From Caldilineaceae bacterium (GTDB lineage Bacteria > Chloroflexota > Anaerolineae > Caldilineales > Caldilineaceae): 5,950 nucleotides of DNA. The stretch's first letter is position 1. Every line of letters begins with the position of its first letter. The notes under the pieces were generated by a model, which had not been told where the DNA came from, ran no database searches, and saw only the letters and a program-made list of their open reading frames with translations. The stretch lies in assembly GCA_028819675.1 (NCBI GenBank), contig JAPPKT010000559.1:1-5950 (forward strand), given 5' to 3'. A program made the translations under genes and the position numbers. Positions 1-5,309 of this stretch are shown here, piece by piece.

Positions 1-38
1 CCCCCCCCCCCCCCCCGGGGGGGGGGGGCGGCCCCCCC
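1..38. repeat. C/G homopolymer block, self-complementary
   Basis: The window opens with 16 C, then 12 G, then a short CGG and 7 C. The C and G runs are directly complementary, so the block could fold into a pure GC hairpin with almost no loop. Nothing coding is visible. Such a block at the very edge of a sequence is more likely an assembly or sequencing artefact (poly-G read ends and their complement) than biology, although natural G/C tracts exist. Confidence 0.75.
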
Positions 39-277
39 GCACAAGGGAGGGCCGAATAGGCCCGACCGCCCAGAATAGCAGCAGTCAGTGGTCAGTGGTC
101 AGTAGTCAGTGAAAGTGCAGATTGATGGGTGATTGGCATTGAGAGGGGTGAAGAGGATGAAAACTGCGCTCGCCTCGTCCGGCGTCGAGCACTGAAAAAG
201 GCTTAGTAGTTGCCATTTGTTGATCAGATGCACGCTTCAGCTTGAGAGAACCCGACTGAGATCCCCGCCGCCCCAGC
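39..277. other. Non-coding stretch upstream of the permease genes
   Basis: No ORF with family resemblance was seen on either strand. It holds a short inverted repeat (GGGCC at 49-53 pairing with GGCCC at 59-63, 5-nt loop, no following T run) and the tandem heptamers at 84-111. A 12-codon ORF at 157-195 is preceded by GAGG but is too short to support. No sigma-70-like -35/-10 pair with good spacing was found, so the promoter for the permease genes is either unrecognised or further upstream. The rest of the importer operon, such as a solute-binding protein gene, could lie to the left of the window. Confidence 0.6.
84..111. repeat. Four tandem 7-bp repeats (GTCAGTR)
   Basis: Four head-to-tail copies of GTCAGTG run at 84-90, 91-97, 98-104 and 105-111. 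The third copy ends in A instead of G and the others are identical. The array lies in non-coding DNA about 165 bp before the first permease gene. It is a simple intergenic microsatellite. There is no evidence that it is an operator, although direct repeats upstream of an operon can be protein-binding sites. Confidence 0.85.
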
Positions 278-1204
278 ATGCTCGGCTATACGATCCGACG
301 CCTCTTACAGTTTGTCCCTATATTGATTGGGCTGGTTACAGTCCTATTTGCTCTGCTGAACATCCTGCCCGGGGACCCCGCCCGCATGATGGCCGGGCCC
401 TTCGCCGACCCCGACGTCGTAGCAACCATTCGCGAGGAGATGGGATTCGACCGCCCACTATGGATCCAGTACCTGGACAACCTGTGGGACCTTGCGCGGG
501 GAGAGTTTGGGCGCTCGTACCAGTCACGCCGACCCATCCTGAAGGACATCCTGGAAGTATTTCCCAAGACCGTGCAGTTGGCCATAGCTGCCGAATTGAC
601 CAGTGCGCTCCTAGGCATCTGGCTCGGCGTCATTGCCGCCACGCGCCGCAACGGCTGGGCCGACCGTGTGATCATGACGATTGCGGCCCTTAATCTCTCC
701 TTTCCCCTCTTCTGGCTTGCCCTCATGCTGCAAATAGTTTTCGCCGTCTTTTGGCGTCTATTGCCCCCGTCGGGATATGGCTCAGGGTTCGACAGCTTTA
801 TCATACTTCCGGCAGTCACGCTGGCACTGCCTTCGCTGGGACTCCTGGCCAGAATCACCCGGGCCGCCCTTTTGGAGGTAATGGGAGAGGACTACATACG
901 GACCGCTCGCGCCAAGGGGTTGAGGGGCGTGCTTGTAATGCGCCGCCACATTCTCCCGAACGCGCTGATTCCAATCGTGACGACCATTGGCACTGACTTC
1001 GTGCGCCTGCTTGGGGGGATACCCATCATCGAAGTGATCTTCGCCTGGCCGGGCATTGGCAAGTACGCATATGACGCCCTCGTCTTTCGTGATCTGCCCG
1101 CGCTGCAGGCCTCTGTAATCGTCCTGGCGGTCTGCGTATCGTTGGTCAACCTGGTCGTGGATCTACTGTATGCGTTCATCAATCCGCGAATTCGCTACGT
1201 TTGA
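278..1204 (+). CDS. ABC importer permease, DppB/OppB type
   Basis: This is one of two inner-membrane permease subunits of an ABC importer of the dipeptide/oligopeptide/opine/nickel family. It is 308 aa, the usual full length. Hydrophobic segments that look like membrane helices fall near residues 9-30, 99-122, 132-157, 175-194, 230-252 and 276-300, giving the six-helix topology of DppB. An NILPGDP motif follows helix 1. The cytoplasmic EAA loop that docks the ATPase is clear (YIRTARAKGL at 206-215, then RHILPNALIP at 223-232), followed by FAWPGIGK (255-262). The ATG at 278 puts helix 1 right at the N-terminus as expected; only a weak ribosome binding site is visible. It overlaps the next permease gene by 35 bp, so the two are very likely co-translated. 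The family assignment is firm. The substrate cannot be read from a permease: peptides, opines, glycosides and other solutes all use this family. Confidence 0.95.
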   Translation: MLGYTIRRLLQFVPILIGLVTVLFALLNILPGDPARMMAGPFADPDVVATIREEMGFDRPLWIQYLDNLWDLARGEFGRSYQSRRPILKDILEVFPKTVQLAIAAELTSALLGIWLGVIAATRRNGWADRVIMTIAALNLSFPLFWLALMLQIVFAVFWRLLPPSGYGSGFDSFIILPAVTLALPSLGLLARITRAALLEVMGEDYIRTARAKGLRGVLVMRRHILPNALIPIVTTIGTDFVRLLGGIPIIEVIFAWPGIGKYAYDALVFRDLPALQASVIVLAVCVSLVNLVVDLLYAFINPRIRYV

Positions 1205-2072
1205 CTGGCACCGCTTCCGGCAGGCCCGACTGCCCCTGGTCGGCGCTGCAGTCATAGTTATTTTCGTACTGCTGGCAGCCCTCGCGCCCTTCATCGTAAG
1301 TGACCCCACCCAGATCGAAATGCGTCGCGAGCAGGACGGCGAGACGCTCACGCCGCCGTTCCCCCCAAACGCACGCAATCTGTTTGGCACCGATCAGCTG
1401 GGGAGAGATATTTTCGCCCGCGTTGTTTTCGGCCTGCGCACCTCGCTGATTGTCGGCCTTCTGGTGCGCGGACTGTCGATGGTAGCCGGCACTTTGCTTG
1501 GGCTGATCTCAGGCTATTTCCCGAAAACTGTTGATGACGTTATCATGCGCGTCACCGACATCATGCTCGCCTTTCCCGTGATACTGCTGGCCATGACGGT
1601 GACGGCAGTGCTCGGTCCCGGACTGGTGACGGTTTGCGTGGCACTGGCGCTTGTGGCCTGGCCCGACGTGGCCCGCCTGGTCAGGGGGCAGGTCCTGGCG
1701 ATCAGAGGGCAGACCTACGTGGAGGCAGCGCGCAGTGTCGGCGCCGGCAACTGGCGAATTCTGCTGCGCCACGTGCTGCCAAATTGCATGGGGCCGATTA
1801 TCGTGGCCTTCTCGATGGGAATACCCGGCGCCATCATGTACGAAGCGGGCTTGAGCTTCTTTGGATTCGGCATTCAGCCGCCGACGCCCAGTCTGGGCTC
1901 GATCATCAGCGACGGTCGCGGCTACATCACGGTTGCGCCCTGGTACCCCGGTTTTCCCGGTCTCGTCCTGACGCTGCTTGTCTTGAGCGTCAACCTGGTC
2001 GGCGACGGTCTGATCGACGTAATGAACCCGCGCGGGGCCAGAGGGGCCGGCAACGGCCAATCTGCCGCTTGA
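1170..2072 (+). CDS. ABC importer permease, DppC/OppC type
   Basis: This is the partner permease, 300 aa, full length for DppC. It has a short cytoplasmic N-terminus and a first helix near 23-43 (OppC_N region). The family signature LFGTDQLGRDIFARV (71-85) follows, then helices near 93-115, 130-150, 155-168, 207-228 and 263-283. The ATPase-docking EAA loop reads YVEAARSVGAGNWRILLRHV (183-202). The protein ends with the typical GDGLIDVMNPR (278-288) and a glycine-rich tail. The ATG at 1170 lies inside the end of the upstream gene with no strong ribosome binding site, which suggests translational coupling; the next in-frame Met (residue 51) would delete helix 1, so this start is preferred. No ATPase gene follows, whereas dpp/opp operons usually continue with one or two, so the ATPases must be encoded outside this window or be shared with another system. 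Confidence 0.95.
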   Translation: MRSSIREFATFDWHRFRQARLPLVGAAVIVIFVLLAALAPFIVSDPTQIEMRREQDGETLTPPFPPNARNLFGTDQLGRDIFARVVFGLRTSLIVGLLVRGLSMVAGTLLGLISGYFPKTVDDVIMRVTDIMLAFPVILLAMTVTAVLGPGLVTVCVALALVAWPDVARLVRGQVLAIRGQTYVEAARSVGAGNWRILLRHVLPNCMGPIIVAFSMGIPGAIMYEAGLSFFGFGIQPPTPSLGSIISDGRGYITVAPWYPGFPGLVLTLLVLSVNLVGDGLIDVMNPRGARGAGNGQSAA

Positions 2073-2188
2073 TTTGGATGGGCTCCCTCACGTCTGCTAA
2101 ACTCCAAACGCGCGGCACTGCAACCGCAGGCGTTCGCCGTTGAGAGGGCATTGCGCTACTACAAACAAGGTCGTCAGGAGAAACTCCG
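2073..2188. other. Intergenic gap between permease and enzyme genes
   Basis: This 116-bp spacer separates the importer genes from the enzyme genes. I found no T-tailed hairpin and no well-spaced promoter. The only symmetry is a tight GGCG/CGCC inverted repeat at 2129-2138, whose loop is too small to be convincing. The gap leaves open whether the enzymes are transcribed with the permeases or from their own promoter. Confidence 0.5.
2176..2180 (+). promoter_or_regulatory. Ribosome binding site of the amidohydrolase gene
   Basis: AGGAG lies 8 nt before the ATG at 2189. It is the strongest Shine-Dalgarno match in the window and fixes the start of the amidohydrolase gene. Confidence 0.8.
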
Positions 2189-3364
2189 ATGGCAGACGAT
2201 GGGCAATCCGTGATAGTCCAGAGAGTCGAGCCCTCCTCCAACCCTGTTCAGGACGAAGATCTCGACCAGTACGGCGAAGAGCTTGCAGGCCTGACGATAG
2301 TCGACGTTGACGTGCATGTGGATGACACTCTCATGTTCATGCTCGACTACATGGAAGGCCACTTTCGCAAGCGAATGGAGACTGTCCTCCAGGCCGACTT
2401 TAAGGGCGAGCCCGGCAACTCGCTGCGCAACATGATTGCCCACATCGCCTGGCTAGGTTCATCCTATGACAAGCCGCCGCGCGCCAAGCTGGCGACAAAG
2501 GAAGACCTGTTGGCGAGGATGCAGAAGGGAATCATCGATTACAGCATTCTCTTCCCCAGCGAGCTCCTGCCGATAGGCTACCTGCCGGAATCGGAATGGG
2601 CTGCAGCTCTCGCCACCGCTTACAACCAATACATGGTCGACGCCTACAAGAACCTGGACGGCGTCAAGATCGCAATTGTCGTCGCGCCCCAGCACCCGGA
2701 ACGGGCCGCGCAGGAAATTGAGAGCCATGCAGCTCACCCTGACGTTGTCAGCGTGTGTATCCCGGATGTGGGCGTCAACCCGCCAATTGGCGACGAGAAG
2801 TACAGGCCGATCTTCGCAGCCGCGGCCCGGCACGATCTCCCTATCAGTTTCCATGGCATCGAGGCCCTCATTCACGACAACTATCCTCTACGAGTTGCCC
2901 ACTTTCACACGCTCATGCAGGTCAACAGCATGGGCTTTCCGTTCACGTCGATGCTGCAGATCATGTCGGTCGTCTGCGCCGGCATCCCCGTCCGGTTTCC
3001 CAATCTGAAATTCGCTATTCTGGAGGCCGGGCTAACTTGGATGCCCTTTATCATGTACCGGCTCGATGCCGCCTACTTGCGATACCGCACGGAGTTGCCG
3101 GCCTTGGAGAAAAAGCCGAGCGACTACATTCGCGATTGGTACATTGGCACACATGAACTTGAAGCGCTCCCGCGCCGCGGCGACCTGGTCAAACTGATAG
3201 AGTTGTACCAGGGCCAGAATACGACCATGTGGGCCTCGGACTGGCCGCACCTGGAAAGGGACCTGATCGCGGGATTCATGCGCTACGAGATGGAGGATGC
3301 GCTCCGCCGCAAAATCCTGGGGGAAAACGCGCTACGCTTCTTTGGGCTGGAGCCTCGAAAATGA
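2189..3364 (+). CDS. Amidohydrolase-2 family metal-dependent hydrolase/decarboxylase
   Basis: This is a 391-aa soluble TIM-barrel protein of the amidohydrolase-2 family (PF04909, COG2159), whose characterised members include ACMSD and the gamma-resorcylate and 5-carboxyvanillate decarboxylases. After a polar lead of about 35 residues, the first barrel strand carries DVDVHVDD (39-46). H43 fits the first metal ligand, while D45 sits where many relatives have the second His of HxH. Further family landmarks are FHG (H222), H238/H240 in a His-rich turn, LEAGLTW (278-284), RLD (291-293) and ASDWPH (349-354), where D351 fits the metal-binding Asp of the last strand. It ends with the usual ENALRFFGL helix (379-387). 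No signal peptide or membrane helix is seen, so it is cytoplasmic. The start is set by an AGGAG at 2176, and its stop overlaps the Rieske start (ATGA). Family is clear. Substrate, and whether it hydrolyses or decarboxylates, is not determined. Confidence 0.9.
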   Translation: MADDGQSVIVQRVEPSSNPVQDEDLDQYGEELAGLTIVDVDVHVDDTLMFMLDYMEGHFRKRMETVLQADFKGEPGNSLRNMIAHIAWLGSSYDKPPRAKLATKEDLLARMQKGIIDYSILFPSELLPIGYLPESEWAAALATAYNQYMVDAYKNLDGVKIAIVVAPQHPERAAQEIESHAAHPDVVSVCIPDVGVNPPIGDEKYRPIFAAAARHDLPISFHGIEALIHDNYPLRVAHFHTLMQVNSMGFPFTSMLQIMSVVCAGIPVRFPNLKFAILEAGLTWMPFIMYRLDAAYLRYRTELPALEKKPSDYIRDWYIGTHELEALPRRGDLVKLIELYQGQNTTMWASDWPHLERDLIAGFMRYEMEDALRRKILGENALRFFGLEPRK

Positions 3365-3753
3365 CAGTTGAAATAAAACCTGCCCGCAAGAGCCGCCCGC
3401 GGCGAAGGATCCGAGTTGCATCATTGAAAGAGTTCCCGCCCGGCACGCGCATGGAGGTCAAGGTCGGCAGCGTTCAGATCGCCGTTTTCAACGTCGACGG
3501 CGACTTTTTTGCATTGTTCGGCCGCTGCCCCCATCAGTCAGCCCCCTTGAGCAGGGGAAGGCTGCAAGGCACCGTCATTTGTAACGCCGATACCTGCTGG
3601 GAAACGCAGTGGGCCCACGAGGGCGAGGTCCTGGTCTGTCCGGGGCATGGCATGGAGTACAACATTCGCAGCGGCAAGGCCTTTGGCTACGACCTCAAAC
3701 TGCGTACCTACGAGGTTGCAGTTGAAGACGGGCAGGTATTGCTGGTCATGTAG
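3361..3753 (+). CDS. Small Rieske [2Fe-2S] protein with enlarged cluster loop
   Basis: This is a 130-aa single-domain Rieske protein expected to hold one [2Fe-2S] cluster through two Cys and two His. The ligand motifs are CPH (C56, H58) and CPGH (C93, H96), followed by the usual GMEYNIRSGKAF strand. The gap between the two ligand pairs is longer than in plain Rieske ferredoxins. The extra segment (about 67-90) contains C74 and C79, which are not ligands in the standard motif. The first 18 residues are strongly basic (R/K at 6, 9, 10, 12, 14-16, 18). There is no membrane anchor, twin-arginine signal or oxygenase catalytic domain, so it is a soluble electron carrier or accessory subunit. The ATG at 3361 overlaps the amidohydrolase stop (ATGA), with GGAG at 3349-3352; an in-frame upstream extension would run inside the amidohydrolase gene and is rejected. 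The tight overlap suggests the two proteins act together. No redox partner gene is in the window. Confidence 0.9.
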   Translation: MTVEIKPARKSRPRRRIRVASLKEFPPGTRMEVKVGSVQIAVFNVDGDFFALFGRCPHQSAPLSRGRLQGTVICNADTCWETQWAHEGEVLVCPGHGMEYNIRSGKAFGYDLKLRTYEVAVEDGQVLLVM

Positions 3754-3767
3754 TGCGGGGGCCGCAC
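3753..3767 (+). other. GC hairpin at the end of the Rieske gene
   Basis: GTGCGG (3753-3758) pairs perfectly with CCGCAC (3762-3767) across a 3-nt G loop, starting on the last base of the Rieske stop codon. No T run follows, so it is not a standard intrinsic terminator. It could protect or modulate the message between the Rieske and SIS genes, or be chance in GC-rich DNA. Confidence 0.4.
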
Positions 3768-3813
3768 GCAGCTACGCCCGGCGACAGGGCCACTTTTCCA
3801 ATACTCACTTTGC

Positions 3814-3819
3814 AAGAGG
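3814..3819 (+). promoter_or_regulatory. Ribosome binding site that decides the SIS gene start
   Basis: AAGAGG ends 5 nt before the ATG at 3825. A GTG at 3753 in the same frame would add 24 residues, but it has no ribosome binding site, sits inside the hairpin stem, and the added residues resemble nothing in the family. The ATG is therefore preferred. Confidence 0.6.
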
Positions 3820-3824
3820 CAGAG

Positions 3825-5072
3825 ATGGATCGAGCAGAAATCATAGCGCGGCCGATACGCCAGGCAGAATTCGGGGAACCGATACCCGTTACCATAGAAG
3901 ACATGCTGAATGAAATCAGCAATCAGGGGCCAGCAATCCCGGCGGTCATGGACTCGGTCCAGCCTCAGTTGGAGGCCCTAGATCCCGCCCTTCTTGCGGA
4001 GAGTTCTCACATTTACATTACGGGTTGCGGTGACTCCTACTTCGCAGGCCTGGCCGCCCGCTTTGCCTTTGCCCGTTACGCCGGCGTCCCTACAGATGCC
4101 TTGGAAGCACTCGAGTTCGGACGCTATGCCGCTGAATTCGTACCGCCCGGCTCAGTCGTTTTTGGCATCTCGAACTCCGGTAAAGCAACCCGCTCGGTCG
4201 AAGCGCTTGTAAACGCGCGGCTGGGCGGCGCCAGGACGGTTGCGATCACGGGCAATTCAGAGGGCTGGCTTGCCCAGGAAGCCGACACCATCCTTGATCA
4301 GAGCGTTCGGCTCGCGGGGGAGCTGATCGGCATGCCCAGCAATCTGGCAACGGACTCAGACGACGACAAACCGCGCCGCGGCTCGTTCGGGCTAGTCAAC
4401 TATCTGGCCAGCCTCACCACGCTCTATCTGATTGCTTTCCAGACCGGGGTCGTGCGCGGCCGCCTCTCAGAGGCGAAGGCGGATTCCCTGCGAGCGGAGC
4501 TCCGGTCCACCGCCGGACTGATCGCAGAGACTGTGCGCATTTGCACGCCTGCGGCTGAAGCCTACGCCGAGCAGGTCAAAGATATTGAAAGCTTCACCTT
4601 TCTCGGCTCCGGCCCCAGTATTGCCACAAGCTTGTTCTACGCCGCAAAGACCTATGAATTGCCGCGCGTGTACGGCGTCTCCCAGGAGCTGGAAGAGTGG
4701 GCGCACGAGCAGTTTTTCCTTACGGGAAAGGGCACGCAGGTTCTCTTTATCGCGCCACAGGGGAGGTCGGTCAGTCGAACTCGGGAACTGTTGCGGACCA
4801 CACAGACCATGGGAGGATGCGGCGTCGTCGTCACTGACGAAAGTAATCCAGAGCTTGCCGGATCGGCCGACGTGACCCTGCCGGTCGCGGGCGCCATTTC
4901 AGAAGCGCTGTCACCGCTTGTCTACTGCGTTCCCGGCCAGCTCTTCGCCACGAATCTGGCCAAATCACGCGGCCGGCTGGCATTTGAGTTCGATTCTCCG
5001 CTGCAGTATGAGATGAACATGCGTACGATCCAGGAGAGCCAGCTGATCGAGTTTCACCCTGCCCAGAGATGA
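3825..5072 (+). CDS. Double-SIS sugar-phosphate isomerase/deglycase, GlmS isomerase-like
   Basis: This is a 415-aa cytoplasmic protein with two SIS domains, resembling the isomerase half of glucosamine-6-phosphate synthase and the FrlB/AgaS-type deglycases and deaminases, without a glutaminase domain. The leader MLNEISNQ (27-34) matches the GlmS helix MxxEIxEQ. SIS1 spans about 61-165, with GCGDS (67-71) and the phosphate loop SNSGKATRS (116-124). SIS2 spans about 255-380, starting at FLGSGPS (259-265). By ungapped hand alignment from memory to E. coli GlmS, K275, E278 and H294 coincide with catalytic K485, E488 and H504, and S71, S116 and S118 with phosphate ligands S303, S347 and S349. A121 replaces T352. 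GlmS C-terminal K603 has no clear counterpart. A charged insert (about 176-187) interrupts the region between domains. It follows the Rieske gene by 71 bp on the same strand. An enzyme that isomerises, deaminates or deglycates a phosphorylated amino sugar or Amadori product is likely; the substrate is unknown. Confidence 0.88.
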   Translation: MDRAEIIARPIRQAEFGEPIPVTIEDMLNEISNQGPAIPAVMDSVQPQLEALDPALLAESSHIYITGCGDSYFAGLAARFAFARYAGVPTDALEALEFGRYAAEFVPPGSVVFGISNSGKATRSVEALVNARLGGARTVAITGNSEGWLAQEADTILDQSVRLAGELIGMPSNLATDSDDDKPRRGSFGLVNYLASLTTLYLIAFQTGVVRGRLSEAKADSLRAELRSTAGLIAETVRICTPAAEAYAEQVKDIESFTFLGSGPSIATSLFYAAKTYELPRVYGVSQELEEWAHEQFFLTGKGTQVLFIAPQGRSVSRTRELLRTTQTMGGCGVVVTDESNPELAGSADVTLPVAGAISEALSPLVYCVPGQLFATNLAKSRGRLAFEFDSPLQYEMNMRTIQESQLIEFHPAQR

Positions 5073-5309
5073 GTTCCGCCAGTTCGAGCGAGGCAGGTAG
5101 GTAGACACCGCCCGGCCAGTACGACCTGATTTCGATTGGGGTCTCCATAGTGGAGGAAATTAAGGGTGTGCCTTCGTTACCGGCAAAGGAAAGTAATGGT
5201 GAAATCGCAATTTGCGGCCGCTGGCGCGGAGGCGTGTAAGACTTGCCTGCAGGAGATTTGAATTACCCCTCGTTGATACGCCTAGCAGATGCAAACCGCT
5301 TCAATGACA
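5073..5309. other. Intergenic region between convergent genes, no convincing gene
   Basis: This 237-bp gap separates the SIS gene from the convergent dioxygenase gene, so a bidirectional terminator would be expected. Only weak structures are visible: CTCCA/TGGAG at 5143-5155 with a 3-nt loop and no T run on either side. An ATG overlapping the SIS stop (5069) opens a frame that closes after 11 codons. A 21-codon ORF at 5196-5261 is described separately. No tRNA-like or repeat structure was recognised. Confidence 0.6.
5196..5261 (+). CDS. Possible 21-residue peptide with a CxxC motif (very uncertain)
   Basis: An ATG at 5196 is preceded by AAAGGA (5185-5190) at 5-nt spacing and opens a 21-codon frame ending in TGA. 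The product would be alanine-rich and contain CKTC near its C-terminus. I recognise no family. The ribosome binding site is the only support, and an ORF this short arises easily by chance. It could also be a remnant of a decayed gene. Confidence 0.15.
   Translation: MVKSQFAAAGAEACKTCLQEI

Noticed and set aside
157..195. 12-codon ORF with GAGG in front, a possible leader peptide
   Set aside because: It is too short, has no run of one amino acid as in attenuator leaders, and no terminator/antiterminator pair is visible after it.
286..858. 190-codon open frame on the - strand antisense to the first permease gene
   Set aside because: It lies fully inside a clear DppB gene, its translation is rich in Arg and Ser with no family motif, and long antisense frames are common in GC-rich coding DNA.
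1509..2060. 183-codon open frame on the - strand antisense to the second permease gene
   Set aside because: It lies within a clear DppC gene, has a low-complexity His/Gln/Asp-rich product and shows no recognisable domain.
2129..2138. GGCG-TT-CGCC inverted repeat as a terminator after the second permease gene
   Set aside because: The loop is too small, the stem is short and no T run follows.
3753..3824. GTG start giving a 24-residue N-terminal extension of the SIS protein
   Set aside because: It has no ribosome binding site, lies in a hairpin stem, and the extra residues do not match the family. The ATG at 3825 has AAGAGG in front.
5143..5155. CTCCA/TGGAG hairpin as a bidirectional terminator
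   Set aside because: The stem is only 5 bp with a 3-nt loop, and neither strand has a following T run.
5214..5253. Two 8-bp palindromes (GCGGCCGC and CCTGCAGG) close together
   Set aside because: These are expected by chance in GC-rich DNA, and no repeated or symmetrical arrangement suggests an operator or recombination site.
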